Source: JANXSF01 sp043755435 (GTDB lineage: Bacteria > Acidobacteriota > Terriglobia > Bryobacterales > Bryobacteraceae). From it: a DNA stretch of 64,000 nt. The stretch spans positions 1 to 64,000 of the forward strand of contig JAYUSZ010000204.1 in assembly GCA_043755435.1 (NCBI GenBank). The letters run 5' to 3'. The stretch's first letter is position 1, and the number at the start of each line of letters is the position of its first letter. Below are positions 1 through 9,131 of the stretch, piece after piece. Both the position numbers and the translations under genes were made by a program. The notes under the pieces are model-generated. The model was not told where the DNA came from. It worked only from the letters and a program-made list of their open reading frames with translations, and made no database searches.

Positions 1-192
1 ATCGGTTTCCACGCGTTCGTAACCCCAGACGTCAGCAAAGGCTTGGGCCTTCTTGGGGTCGCGCGCGCAAACGGCTTTCAACACTGGCCGATGCTGCACC
101 GGGAAGAAATCATTCAGTCTTTTATATGCGTTCGAGTGAGTACGGCCCATGAAGCCGTAGCCAATCATTCCTACGCGAAGTTCTTTTGCCAT
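1..192 (-). CDS. Gfo/Idh/MocA-family oxidoreductase, N-terminal part
   Basis: The first 64 codons of an NAD(P)-dependent sugar or polyol dehydrogenase-type oxidoreductase; the rest lies beyond the window start. The translation begins MAKELRVGMIGYGFMGRTHS, a Rossmann nucleotide-binding motif G-x-G-x-x-G in the usual position for this family, followed by an Ala-Val-C-A-R-D strand end typical of Gfo/Idh/MocA proteins. The ATG is preceded by a GAGG-type ribosome binding site. It lies 15 bp behind the stop of the sugar isomerase/epimerase gene on the same strand, a very common pairing in Acidobacteria and Planctomycetes for sugar catabolism. The substrate cannot be told from this fragment. Confidence 0.85.
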   Translation of the reverse strand, partial: MAKELRVGMIGYGFMGRTHSNAYKRLNDFFPVQHRPVLKAVCARDPKKAQAFADVWGYERVETD

Positions 193-207
193 TCTTATTT
201 GATCCTC

Positions 208-1158
208 TTAATTTCCGTACTTGGCAATCAACCCGTCCAAGGCGGTCTTGCAGGTTGCGGTGGCAGCCCAGGCGTCAGGCCAAAAGCATAGGTCAATGGT
301 CCACCAATCATGAGAAAGCCGCGAAGCCTTCACTAGTTCCGGCATGATTTCATCGAAGTTCAAAACGCCCATTCCAAATGGCGGATGTGAAGAAGTTTCA
401 TCGTCACCCTTGGCATCCTTGTGGCATTTGTTGTCGGAATCAATTACGTGAATGTGATTGATCCGTCCGTTCAACATGCGGATCAGTTCCACCTGATTGG
501 CGAACACTTCCTTTTCACCTTCCTGCCGCGCACCCATCACGCCCACCATCTGGCCGTGGCAAGTATCGTACTGCAAGCCGAAGTTGGCTTTGTCCACTGC
601 ATCGTGAATTCGCACAACGTCGCTGGGCTTGTTGAAGGCAAAGCCCGGCTCAAATTCCCAGGTAACGTATTGGCCGCGGCTGGCTGCGATATCGGCACAA
701 GCCTTCCAAGCCTTCACCACACGGGCCATGGCTGTTGCATAGTCTATTTCCCGGTGAATCGTTGGCGGTTGCACACAATCCACGCGAATGCCCTGAATAC
801 CCAGATCGGAAGCGAACGAAGAGTTCTTATCAAACTCGGCGATGTACTTTGAAGCATCGTCCGTATTGATCAGCTTTTCGCCCCATAAGTTTGCAGCCAA
901 ACCGGAAAAGCCCAAACCGTATTGCTTCATCTGCGCTTTCAATTCGGCGCGCTGTGATGCTTCTGGCATCGCTCCACCAAAGCCTTCGTTGGAGCCGTTG
1001 GGATTGCCAGGATTGGGGTGCGGCGGGAATCCACCTAATTCAACACCATCAAACCCGAGGGTCTTCAAAGTCTTGCACACCGTATCGAAATCGATCGGAT
1101 TGCTGCCGTATGGTCCTATTGTGTAGGCCCATGATCCTATGGAACTGCGCTTGCTCAT
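208..1158 (-). CDS. Sugar phosphate isomerase/epimerase (xylose isomerase-like TIM barrel)
   Basis: A 316-residue protein of the AP endonuclease 2 / xylose isomerase-like TIM barrel superfamily. It starts MSKRSSIGSWAYTIGPYG and carries the family's first-strand G-V-E-L-G motif near residue 40, a W-E-F-E-P metal-binding strand near residue 170, Q-Y-D-T-C-H, and an H-I-H-V-I-D strand near residue 235. Such enzymes bind a divalent metal and isomerise or epimerise sugars such as keto-hexoses or inosose. It sits between an esterase gene (30 bp upstream) and a Gfo/Idh/MocA gene (15 bp downstream), so the three are probably co-transcribed for carbohydrate use. The exact substrate is unknown. Confidence 0.85.
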   Translation of the reverse strand: MSKRSSIGSWAYTIGPYGSNPIDFDTVCKTLKTLGFDGVELGGFPPHPNPGNPNGSNEGFGGAMPEASQRAELKAQMKQYGLGFSGLAANLWGEKLINTDDASKYIAEFDKNSSFASDLGIQGIRVDCVQPPTIHREIDYATAMARVVKAWKACADIAASRGQYVTWEFEPGFAFNKPSDVVRIHDAVDKANFGLQYDTCHGQMVGVMGARQEGEKEVFANQVELIRMLNGRINHIHVIDSDNKCHKDAKGDDETSSHPPFGMGVLNFDEIMPELVKASRLSHDWWTIDLCFWPDAWAATATCKTALDGLIAKYGN

Positions 1159-1188
1159 GTAGCTTGAAAGCTCCTTACCTGTATTAGT

Positions 1189-2940
1189 TTATTGCAATAG
1201 GCGGCGGGCAGCTTCCACGCCACCCGCTCTTTGAATTCCGGGAACGAAAAAGTCCCGCAACAACTCTTCATCTGTACCACTATAATCCTTAGGGAACGCG
1301 GCCTTTGTATTTGGCGATACAGCAGCCGCGAATGCTGCCCAAACTTGACCAGCATCCACACCTTGTAACTCCGCATCTTTGTACCCGTTCAATTCCAACC
1401 ATCGCAATGCCGTTAGAATGTCCTGAACTCTATGGGCATCGTCGGTTCGTTGGAAGGTGGAATAATATTTGCCCGCATCCTCTCGCCAAGTTCGTGCAGC
1501 GCCGGTTTGATAGGCATCAAGCAGCAGCACGCTGCGGCCGGCGGCGATCATCCGTTGGACAGATCTTTCCTGTTCTGCTATCGCCGATCCTCCGGGATGC
1601 ACCACCACCACTGCCCTGCCCTCACCTGGAAACCAACGGCCTGGCACGCGGTCACCCATTTGCGGCCTCCCCATCACGATTAATTGGCCGCCGGAAATTG
1701 CTTCCACTGATTCCGGCCAAACGGCGCCAATGGTCCGTTGCATGCGGTCGCGTAAGGCGTCTTTCGGAAGCTCAACTGTTTGCTCAGTTGCGCGGCTGCG
1801 CCAGTTGTCGAAAATTTTAGAAAATTGCAGTGCGCCTTCCGGCAGCGGTCCGGCAAGCAGTTCTTCAAGTGCAAACTTCCGGATGGTCCCTTCCTTCCAA
1901 CCACCGCTGGCTCCCTGCATCTTACGGGCGAAGAAATCGTAGACCGCTTCACGGCTGGCTTGATTGTAATTGTGTGGTGCATCGATTTGCACCACCTCCA
2001 CATCGCTCTTATGGTCATAGAGTTCGAAAATGGATTGCACGCGGCGGAATTCGTCGCGCGGCACATTGCGAGTCCAATCGCCAGTTGCTGATACCAACAG
2101 CATGGGGCGCGGTGCCATCAACGACGCTACTTCCACGTTGTAAGTGCCAACCCTCAATCCAGGTGCATTTTCACAAGGCGAGCCGCCCTGCATAATGGAC
2201 GAGACCATATTCACCGGCGCTGAGAATTGAATGCGGTCATCAACGGCTGTTAGCAGAAATGTTTGCGTACCCCCACCCGATGCTCCAGTTGCGCCCAGGC
2301 GTGACTTATCCACCTCAGCTAAACTTTCCAGAAAATCTACAACACGGATGGAATTCCAAAGTTGAAGACCGAGTGGCCCGAAGCTCCACAACTGCTCCGT
2401 TGGATTCCCAAATACGTGCGGAGTCTGCTTGGTATCCAAATAGCCAACCATGTCGTAGATGAAAACCACAAATCCGTGCTGGGCCATGCTGACGCCGCGG
2501 GCTGGAATGTTACCCAACTCCGTTTGCTCAGCGCGGCCGTTGGTCCAATGACCGTGCGGTGAAACGATGCCGGGAAATGGACCAGTGAGTCCTTTTGGCC
2601 TGTACAAATTCCCCGCCAGAAAATAGCCCGGCATGGTCTCCAGCCAGACTTTATCCACAGTGTAGTTGCCGCCATCAAAGCGTCCGAAGATGCGTGGATT
2701 CAGCGGCGTCTTGCGGGGCATGGGATCAAGGCCTGCTGAAAGCAGGATCTGTTGGCGCAGGCTGGACTTGCGTTTCTCCCAGGAAACTAACGGACCGGGG
2801 GGCGGCCAAGTGCTGTAGATCTGCTCGGAGAAATCAGTGTTAGTTCCGCTGACTCGCGTATTACGAATGTCGAAACTGGGAACTTCCGCATCCGCAGAAA
2901 TGTAAAACAACAAGCAAACGAAAACCGCTGGAATTCGCAT
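1189..2940 (-). CDS. Secreted alpha/beta hydrolase, acetyl xylan esterase-like
   Basis: A 583-residue exported hydrolase. Residues 1-18 form a signal peptide ending near A-D-A. An alpha/beta hydrolase domain carries the nucleophile elbow G-A-S-G-G with Ser221, a likely acid Asp288 (S-A-T-G-D-W) and His323 (A-P-H-N-Y), matching the prolyl-oligopeptidase/acetyl xylan esterase type. A second region from about residue 430 (V-V-V-V-H-P-G-G-S) looks like a second partial hydrolase fold. Enzymes of this type deacetylate plant polysaccharides or other esters outside the cytoplasm. It is the first gene of the sugar operon running leftward. The start is the ATG at 2940, which gives a good signal peptide. 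Confidence 0.8.
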   Translation of the reverse strand: MRIPAVFVCLLFYISADAEVPSFDIRNTRVSGTNTDFSEQIYSTWPPPGPLVSWEKRKSSLRQQILLSAGLDPMPRKTPLNPRIFGRFDGGNYTVDKVWLETMPGYFLAGNLYRPKGLTGPFPGIVSPHGHWTNGRAEQTELGNIPARGVSMAQHGFVVFIYDMVGYLDTKQTPHVFGNPTEQLWSFGPLGLQLWNSIRVVDFLESLAEVDKSRLGATGASGGGTQTFLLTAVDDRIQFSAPVNMVSSIMQGGSPCENAPGLRVGTYNVEVASLMAPRPMLLVSATGDWTRNVPRDEFRRVQSIFELYDHKSDVEVVQIDAPHNYNQASREAVYDFFARKMQGASGGWKEGTIRKFALEELLAGPLPEGALQFSKIFDNWRSRATEQTVELPKDALRDRMQRTIGAVWPESVEAISGGQLIVMGRPQMGDRVPGRWFPGEGRAVVVVHPGGSAIAEQERSVQRMIAAGRSVLLLDAYQTGAARTWREDAGKYYSTFQRTDDAHRVQDILTALRWLELNGYKDAELQGVDAGQVWAAFAAAVSPNTKAAFPKDYSGTDEELLRDFFVPGIQRAGGVEAARRLLQ

Positions 2941-3150
2941 CAGGAGAGCATTCTATCAGGAAGGGTAAGGGGAATGCCTGAGGACTAGGTAAGGTTTCTT
3001 TGAAACTAAGACAAATGATTTACTTTGTTTACCTTACAGGTAATTTATTTTTGAAGTTTTCTTCACAAATCGACGATAAAAGCTTGGAAGAAATAGCTTG
3101 GCAACGGTATCCTAACGTTGGATCTCATTTTGAGTAAAGGTGGCAAATCA

Positions 3151-3504
3151 GTGTCAGAACAAGGACTGCCAGAGAGCATTCACATCGACATGGTGGCGAG
3201 CGATGCCCACCTGACTCAGTTCAACAAGTTGATTACAGAATTGTTACGCGGCACGTTGACGCGCAATACATTCCGTCCCTGGGAGATTGAAATACTCCTG
3301 GATATTGAAGGATGCAGTCTGCGGGAAGGCGCCAAGCGGGAAACTTTACGGCGTTACCAGAAAGCAGTGCAACGGCAGATGGAAAAAGGTGCAGCGTATC
3401 CAATGCGGCTATCCGATTATTTGGAAAACCCACGCCGTGCCGGCCGCCCGGGTGCGGACTTAGAGGACGTGGATGTGGTCGAAGCGGTAGAAGCTAGTAT
3501 TTAG
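3151..3504 (+). CDS. Conserved small hypothetical protein
   Basis: A 117-residue soluble protein of unknown function. The reading frame is open from a TTG at 3118, but I chose the GTG at 3151 because AAAGGTGG lies seven bases before it. There is no signal peptide or membrane segment. A central charged helix-rich stretch (R-P-W-E-I-E-I-L-L-D, then L-R-R-Y-Q-K-A-V-Q-R-Q-M) and an acidic C-terminus (A-D-L-E-D-V-D-V-V-E) are visible. It stands alone, divergent from the esterase operon. I recall similar proteins in Acidobacteria but no function. Confidence 0.65.
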   Translation: MSEQGLPESIHIDMVASDAHLTQFNKLITELLRGTLTRNTFRPWEIEILLDIEGCSLREGAKRETLRRYQKAVQRQMEKGAAYPMRLSDYLENPRRAGRPGADLEDVDVVEAVEASI

Positions 3505-3889
3505 ACCCAATTCCGAATTTGCAAAACAAACCCATTTTGCATATTTCCAACAATCGAAAAGGTCGAGTGACAACCATTCGTCAGCTCAATTTCTCTTCTT
3601 TTCATCTGCTTGCAATAACGCGACAGTTGCGGTTTTAAAAACCTGTGAGACTATTTGGCAGGAAGACAAATTGCTGGCCAGCAACTTCCCAAAATATTGA
3701 GTCCTCGAGGCAATAAAATCCTCTGGCGTTCTAAATGGAATCTGAATCGCAAACACGACTGATAACCGTGGATGTGAGCTTTAAATAGTAGGCTGCTTGT
3801 TGGGAGCAGCCCAGAAGGTGAAAGAAGGAACGCCAGTTGAATGAATTTGCGTTTGTCGGTACGCGAGGCTGTAGTGTGTTTGCTGACTA

Positions 3890-3958
3890 GCCGACAAAGG
3901 CCGGGGCGGCCTCCTGGCATGCAAAACTTCGCCGCCGACCTGGGTCCGTTTTGTCGGC
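3890..3958. repeat. Nested inverted repeat downstream of the aminotransferase
   Basis: The 460 bp between the small protein gene and the aminotransferase stop hold no convincing gene. Its right end carries a nested palindrome: GCCGACAAA at 3890-3898 pairs with TTTGTCGGC at 3950-3958, and inside it GGCGGC (3905-3910) pairs with GCCGCC (3931-3936). It starts a few bases after the stop of the leftward operon. There is no T-run, so it is not a textbook intrinsic terminator; it could be a Rho-coupled 3' end structure or a small repetitive element. Confidence 0.4.
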
Positions 3959-3964
3959 GAATGC

Positions 3965-5245
3965 TTAAGAGGAACTAAGAGTTCGATCAAACATCGCGGT
4001 GAAATCGTCAATGTCTGATTTCCCAATATTTAAAGGAGGCGTGATGCGAAACACATTTCCGTGCAAACCGCCTTTTCCTATTAGAAGACCTTCGCGGCGG
4101 CAAGCTTCCAAAATGCGCACTGTCTGCTTGGTTGCAGGCTCCTTCGATTCGCGGTCGGTCACCAACTCCACCGCCTGCATCAACCCCATCCCGCGCACGT
4201 CGCCGATGATTGGATGCTTTTCCTGTAGCTCCAAGAGTTTTCCCCGCAGATAGTCACCTTGCGTGACTGCGTTACTCATTAACTGATGCCGCTCAATAAA
4301 ATCAATCACGGCTCCAGCGGCGGTTGATGCTAGTGGATTCCCGCCAAATGTGGATATGGTTAGGCCCTTAAGCGCATCGGCCACTTCAGGCTTAGCGATG
4401 GTTACGGCAATCGGAATCCCGTTACCCAGCCCTTTGGCTGAAGTGATGATTTCGGGCACAACGCCCCAATGTTCAATCCCAAACCATTTCCCGGTCCGAC
4501 CCCAAGCCGTCTGCACTTCATCAGCAATGAACAGGCCACCGTGGGCTCGTACAATCTCCGCCGCAATTTTGAAATATTCTTTGGGCGGAGTGATGAAACC
4601 GCCAATACCCTGAATCGGTTCAGCGATGAAACCGGCAACGCGGCCGGATGTGCTGGTTTGAATCAGGTCCTTCAAATCCTGTGCGCAACGAACTTCGCAA
4701 TCGGGATAGGTTAGGCCAAACGGACAACGGTAGCAATAGGCGTTGTGTCCATGAACAATGCCAGCTTGTGCATGCGACGACTGACGCCACTGTTGCTGTC
4801 CATTGAGCGCCATGCCCGAGCCACGCCCATGATAGCCGTGCCGGAGTGCGATGATCTCAGAGGAACCGGTATAGCAACGTGCCGTCAAAATAGCTGCTTC
4901 GTTAGCCTCACTTCCCGAATTGGTAAAGAACGATTTCGTCAACTGCTGTCCAGGCGTAATCGTTGCCAGCTTTGCCGCCAGTCGCGCCTGCGGCTCATTG
5001 ACAAACAAAGTGGAAACGTGTTGCAGCTTATCTAATTGTTTGTGCAGTTGCGCATTCACTTCCTCGTTGGCATGACCCACGCTCACGGTGACAATGCCGC
5101 AAAGGAAATCCAGATACTGCTTGCCATCAGCATCCCAAACATATTGATTCTTGGCATGGGTTAACAGCAGCGGCTCTTCAAAGAAGTGGAACACCGAAGG
5201 GAACAAATGTTCTTTGTGGGCAAGTATGATTTCGCGAGGACTCAT
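3965..5245 (-). CDS. Class III PLP-dependent aminotransferase
   Basis: A 426-residue fold-type I aminotransferase of class III (omega-aminotransferase, AGXT2-like). The Schiff-base lysine is Lys271 in S-A-K-G-L-G, the PLP-pyridine Asp is Asp242 in A-D-E-V-Q, and the phosphate-binding T-N-S-G-S-E-A-N stretch is at 108-115. A four-cysteine loop (Cys171, 174, 183, 187) is typical of the AGXT2 branch and may bind metal. Such enzymes move an amino group from an omega- or beta-amino acid to pyruvate or glyoxylate. It is the last gene of the MBOAT-SGNH-ACP-KAS III operon, 30 bp after KAS III, so it may aminate or deaminate an acyl intermediate; that role is inference. A second paralogue sits in the pyrimidine cluster. 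Confidence 0.85.
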   Translation of the reverse strand: MSPREIILAHKEHLFPSVFHFFEEPLLLTHAKNQYVWDADGKQYLDFLCGIVTVSVGHANEEVNAQLHKQLDKLQHVSTLFVNEPQARLAAKLATITPGQQLTKSFFTNSGSEANEAAILTARCYTGSSEIIALRHGYHGRGSGMALNGQQQWRQSSHAQAGIVHGHNAYCYRCPFGLTYPDCEVRCAQDLKDLIQTSTSGRVAGFIAEPIQGIGGFITPPKEYFKIAAEIVRAHGGLFIADEVQTAWGRTGKWFGIEHWGVVPEIITSAKGLGNGIPIAVTIAKPEVADALKGLTISTFGGNPLASTAAGAVIDFIERHQLMSNAVTQGDYLRGKLLELQEKHPIIGDVRGMGLMQAVELVTDRESKEPATKQTVRILEACRREGLLIGKGGLHGNVFRITPPLNIGKSDIDDFTAMFDRTLSSS

Positions 5246-5275
5246 CTATATATTATTGACGATCGCTTCCTCTCT

Positions 5276-6208
5276 TTATGTTCCTATCGCCAGCAGCCCG
5301 CCCCAATGAAATCCCGCACCAAACGCTGCAAAGCAAACGGGAACCCCGGGTTTGAATCCTTCCGCTTGACACCATTCATCTGCGGCGATCAGCATCGATG
5401 CCGACGAAGTGTTTCCATACCTTGCGATGTTGGAATAGAATCGGTCTGGGCTCACTTCTAAGGAGCCGGCAATTTTCAAAATCAAATTCTGGTTGGCTTG
5501 GTGCATCAGGAATACTTGCGCCTGGCTGACAGCAAGACCATGCTTTTCGAACACGCTAGTGATCACTCGCGGAATCTTGCGGGTTGCTTGCAAAATCACT
5601 GCCCGGCCATTCATTTGTAGTGGCTCATTGAATTCCACCTTCAACTCATCGGCGAACGCGCCATCACTGTGAAGTTCGGAATCGACTATGCGAGCAACGC
5701 CATTATCTGGACTAACGATACACGCTCCCGCACCATCGCCAAACAAAATGGCGATGCCACGATCCATGGGCTGCCTCATCACAATCGACGACATTTTCTC
5801 CGCGCCGATCACTAGGATATTGCCGGTAGTAGCGGTCAGCTTGCTCGCCAAAGAAATGCCGAACAGCGAGCCGCAGCTAGCCATAGGCAGATCGATTGCA
5901 GGGATGGAATCAAGGCCCAATAAATGACCTATTTTTGACGCAGGCCCTGGAAACTGGCGTTCGCTGGATCCAGTTGCAACAAGAATCATGGAAAGGTCTG
6001 AAGGTTGTAGTCCTGCATGCTCCAAACATCTCAGCCCAGCTTTGTAGGCCATGTCCGCAACTGTTTCGTCTGCTGCGGCAAATCGCCGCGACTCAATGCC
6101 GGAGACGTTGCGAATCCATTCAGAATCGCAACCCACCAGCGCGCCTATTTCCTCATTCAAAACTTCTCTTGACGGAAGATAACTTCCAAAGGCCTTCAAA
6201 AACGCCAC
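5276..6208 (-). CDS. 3-oxoacyl-ACP synthase III (KAS III, FabH-like)
   Basis: A 310-residue condensing enzyme with the complete KAS III triad: Cys112 (M-A-S-C-G-S), His236 (F-L-M-H-Q-A-N-Q-N) and Asn266 (Y-G-N-T-S-S-A-S). KAS III enzymes condense an acyl-CoA starter with malonyl-ACP, or in pathway-specific forms join or transfer acyl groups on a dedicated carrier. It starts four bases after the stop of a small acyl carrier protein gene and is followed by an aminotransferase, so it most likely works on that dedicated carrier and not in housekeeping fatty acid synthesis. No reductases or dehydratases of fatty acid synthesis lie nearby. The acyl product is unknown. Confidence 0.88.
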   Translation of the reverse strand: MAFLKAFGSYLPSREVLNEEIGALVGCDSEWIRNVSGIESRRFAAADETVADMAYKAGLRCLEHAGLQPSDLSMILVATGSSERQFPGPASKIGHLLGLDSIPAIDLPMASCGSLFGISLASKLTATTGNILVIGAEKMSSIVMRQPMDRGIAILFGDGAGACIVSPDNGVARIVDSELHSDGAFADELKVEFNEPLQMNGRAVILQATRKIPRVITSVFEKHGLAVSQAQVFLMHQANQNLILKIAGSLEVSPDRFYSNIARYGNTSSASMLIAADEWCQAEGFKPGVPVCFAAFGAGFHWGGLLAIGT

Positions 6209-6212
6209 CGGG

Positions 6213-6449
6213 CTAGTGTCCCCACTCAGTCAGGTTTTCCTCAATACGCTCCACGCTATCGAACTTTCGCGGATTAAGAGCAGAATCGGGAATCTTCAAA
6301 TTAAATTTCTTCTCGAGCGCAGCTACAAGATCGGCTAAGGCGAAGGAATCCAACGTGCCCGATTCAAATAGCGACTCATCCGCTGCCAGCTTAAATTCCT
6401 TGCCGGAAACGGTTCTTATGATCTGAATAATTTGTTCGCGCTTGGTCAT
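6213..6449 (-). CDS. Acyl carrier protein
   Basis: A 78-residue four-helix carrier protein. Ser35 in T-L-D-S-F-A-L is the expected 4'-phosphopantetheine attachment site, and the acidic helix II and the L-x-x-x-L-E-x-x-F pattern fit the PP-binding family. The start ATG overlaps the stop of the preceding SGNH gene by four bases (ATGA), and KAS III follows four bases after its stop, so translation is coupled. It probably carries the acyl group that the MBOAT protein transfers, as DltC does in D-alanylation systems. No adenylation (DltA-like) gene is present in the cluster. Confidence 0.9.
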   Translation of the reverse strand: MTKREQIIQIIRTVSGKEFKLAADESLFESGTLDSFALADLVAALEKKFNLKIPDSALNPRKFDSVERIEENLTEWGH

Positions 6450-7825
6450 GGGCGCTGTTTGTTTTCTCCTGCTTTTACGGTGGGTTCATCCCTTACCTTG
6501 AGGTAAGCGGAAAATTGTCCGGTTAACTCTTTATACAATGCCGCGCCTAACAAGCGGTAGCCCTGACTGGTGAAATGCACATAATCTGATTGGGCAAAAC
6601 CCGCGGAAATCCACTGCCGCATAGATCCTTTGCCACCCATGCGCGCCCGAATATCAAGGAATGATGCCCCGACAGCCGTGGCGGCCTGACGCTGCGCTTC
6701 CACAACAATGTCGATTCCCGGCATCGGAGCCCACTGGCCACGAATACGAATCCAACGGTCGGGTGGTCCAACCACAAGAAGTGAAGCAGTCGGTGCAGCG
6801 CGTCGCATACGTTCCAGAACTTGCTTGAATGTAGTGCGGTAACCCTCCAGCGTCAAGTCAGAATTTCCTGCTTCATTCGTTCCATATGCCAGCACAATCA
6901 AAGCAGGGCTGCGACGATACAAGTGCGCCCGTAGCAGCGGCTCATCCCAACTTAGAAGCATGCTGGCTTGCGCACCGTTAATTCCCAAAGTCTCCCATGT
7001 GACGCCATGCACGTTGTCCGTGGTCCAACCAAAAAGGCGCACTGGTTTTGAGTCGAGTGTACGGATTGCAAAGCGATGCTCGCCAGGCTCCACTGGGATT
7101 TTCACGAAACCAGGTGCACGATCCCCATCGGTTTCCACTCTCAACGAATCGCCAGAATCCACTCGCAATTCAAAAGCACCACCACCAGGCTGCTGCAGAT
7201 AAAGCAGTTCTGCTTGCTGGCAATTTGCGTCCAGAGCACCGGTTTCATTGGGGCGCTTAGACGTTGTGGCAATTCCTGCAAGCCCGTAAAGTCCATCCCC
7301 TGCGCGACCTATCAAACCATGCGTGTACCAGGTCAATGTGCCATAGCTTTTCACATCCATTCGGCGATAACTATTCCACGGCCGGCCAGCATGCGAAAAC
7401 CCAGCGCCTCCATTTCCGAATCTGGCTTGAAACAATTCACGTGCAGCAGCGGGCCAATCGTCAGAGGCAGCATGGGAATCGCCGTAGTGCAGAATGTGAA
7501 CTGGGGTTGCAGTTTCAGGAAGTTTCTCTGCCCGGTAGAGTTGCTCTAAAAAGGGTACCAGTGCCGCAGGATTTTCCATGGTGCTGGGTGCATCCAACCA
7601 CGCGTTGACTGCTTCCGTGGCTTCTGCCCGCTGGGTCGCTGCAGGAATTGAAGGCGGAGTGGATCGCTTCTTTGCGGCGGTCCTTTTCCTTCGAGTTTTC
7701 TCAGCAGGAGCTGGTGTTGCGATCCCTGCGCCGAGTGCCGCAAGAAGCGCTACGCCAATCAGCACGCCACTATTTCTTCTCAAATTTCTCACGCACCAGA
7801 TCCACTTTGTATTTCTTGTAGCCAT
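6446..7825 (-). CDS. SGNH/GDSL-type hydrolase (second of a pair)
   Basis: A protein of up to 459 residues. The catalytic Ser117 is in H-Y-G-D-S-H, the block III Asn is in Y-G-T-N-E-A-G, and the C-terminal His follows in D-Y-V-H-F-T-S-Q-G-Y. The N-terminus has a membrane/signal segment (residues 21-40) and then a basic, Pro-rich linker. The frame opens at 7825, inside the preceding gene. The true start may be a later GTG near 7764 (V-L-I-G-V-A-L-L), which would remove most of that overlap. SGNH proteins beside MBOAT acyltransferases (AlgJ, AlgX, DltD, PatB types) act outside the membrane in moving or removing acyl groups on cell-surface polymers. Confidence 0.82.
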   Translation of the reverse strand: MATRNTKWIWCVRNLRRNSGVLIGVALLAALGAGIATPAPAEKTRRKRTAAKKRSTPPSIPAATQRAEATEAVNAWLDAPSTMENPAALVPFLEQLYRAEKLPETATPVHILHYGDSHAASDDWPAAARELFQARFGNGGAGFSHAGRPWNSYRRMDVKSYGTLTWYTHGLIGRAGDGLYGLAGIATTSKRPNETGALDANCQQAELLYLQQPGGGAFELRVDSGDSLRVETDGDRAPGFVKIPVEPGEHRFAIRTLDSKPVRLFGWTTDNVHGVTWETLGINGAQASMLLSWDEPLLRAHLYRRSPALIVLAYGTNEAGNSDLTLEGYRTTFKQVLERMRRAAPTASLLVVGPPDRWIRIRGQWAPMPGIDIVVEAQRQAATAVGASFLDIRARMGGKGSMRQWISAGFAQSDYVHFTSQGYRLLGAALYKELTGQFSAYLKVRDEPTVKAGENKQRP

Positions 7826-9131
7826 CGAGTAGTGCTTTATAGAGCAGATTGCCCACCAGCTTAGCTCCTGCCGGCATCGGATGAATCAAGTCGGCCCCAA
7901 CCATGCGCGGTTCCGATTGATACCACCGGCCCATCGTTCCCGGACCTCCCATTGCTTCAAATGTATTGAAGAATGCGCAATTCTTTGCAGAGGCAACTTT
8001 TTGTTCCATGGTGACCAACTTTGTAAGTGCCGGAACACTACCAATTTCACCGGTGGACATATGCTGACCACGGTCCATGGGGCTCATCACTAAGATGGAA
8101 CTTTCCGGCACGGCCTTGCGCACTCGATCGATCACACGAATTAGTTCATTTTCAAAAGTCTTGTCTACGAAGGAAGGATACACACTTTCGTTGGTCCCGT
8201 AGTTGATCACCACCAGGTGCGGAGCTGTTTGGCGTAACTGCGCAGCCCAATGCTCTTCACTAAACATTCTGGCCAGCAGTGAAATGTAAGCCCCGTTCAC
8301 TCCAAGACTGTTATAGACAACACCAGGAGTCATTTTGCCCAGACGCATTCCATAAAGACGAACCCTGCCTTGAATCTGGCCAATGGAATAATCAGAAATG
8401 CCAGGGTTAACGGAATAGGTTGCGAAGCCTGGTTTAGTTTCAACACTGTCTGTGCTGATAGTCGCGATCGGCGATTTGTCTCCAAACAGCACAAAGGTAC
8501 CACCACTGGGTTGGGCCAAATAGGAAACTTCAACCACAGTATGCGTGTTGTCCTTCACGTGAACGTTGGCCGTTGAATTCCACTGGCCAAAGAAGCTGAC
8601 TCCGCCCAATCCAAACTGACCATCTTTGATGTTTGATTTGTTGGCCGGCTCCATTTCCCAACCTGCACCGCTGAGCTCAACGCCGCGATGTTCGTACCAC
8701 TCCCAAGGCTTGTCGATGAAAGTGAAGCCATGCCCCGCGTCACCAAATTGCTTTTGCAAAAGCGCGCGCACGTCAGCGGTGATCAGGTCGGCAGTAGTTG
8801 GTGAATCTCCATAATGAAGAATGCGCGTGATGCCGGGGGCCGTTTTCAATTCCGTATCGTGGAGGGCTTTGTAGAACTGCTTTAGATTTCCGGTGCTGTC
8901 CTGAATCTTGTGAAGGTCCGTCCTATTGACGTCAGTATTGGGCCGTAACCGAAGTTGTTCAGTTTCCAGGGGAGACACCGATTGCCCACGCGGGGCGAAC
9001 TCCAGCACCTGTCCAACGTAGCGCCAATCCAGTACTTTATAGTCTTTGAAGTAGGGAATGAAATCGGGAATCGTCATCATCACAGCCAACATGGCTGCGG
9101 TTTGAAGAACCTTGATGGGATAAATGCTCAT
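7770..9131 (-). CDS. SGNH/GDSL-type hydrolase (first of a pair)
   Basis: A 453-residue protein homologous to the SGNH protein downstream. It has an N-terminal hydrophobic anchor (residues 4-22), the catalytic Ser110 in L-H-Y-G-D-S, the block III Asn in N-Y-G-T-N-E-S, and the C-terminal Asp/His in D-L-I-H-P-M. The length and central insertion fit the large AlgJ/AlgX/DltD-like proteins and not small lipases. The MBOAT stop at 9132 directly abuts this start codon, so the two are translationally coupled. Expected place of action is the outer face of the cytoplasmic membrane or the periplasm. Confidence 0.85.
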   Translation of the reverse strand: MSIYPIKVLQTAAMLAVMMTIPDFIPYFKDYKVLDWRYVGQVLEFAPRGQSVSPLETEQLRLRPNTDVNRTDLHKIQDSTGNLKQFYKALHDTELKTAPGITRILHYGDSPTTADLITADVRALLQKQFGDAGHGFTFIDKPWEWYEHRGVELSGAGWEMEPANKSNIKDGQFGLGGVSFFGQWNSTANVHVKDNTHTVVEVSYLAQPSGGTFVLFGDKSPIATISTDSVETKPGFATYSVNPGISDYSIGQIQGRVRLYGMRLGKMTPGVVYNSLGVNGAYISLLARMFSEEHWAAQLRQTAPHLVVINYGTNESVYPSFVDKTFENELIRVIDRVRKAVPESSILVMSPMDRGQHMSTGEIGSVPALTKLVTMEQKVASAKNCAFFNTFEAMGGPGTMGRWYQSEPRMVGADLIHPMPAGAKLVGNLLYKALLDGYKKYKVDLVREKFEKK

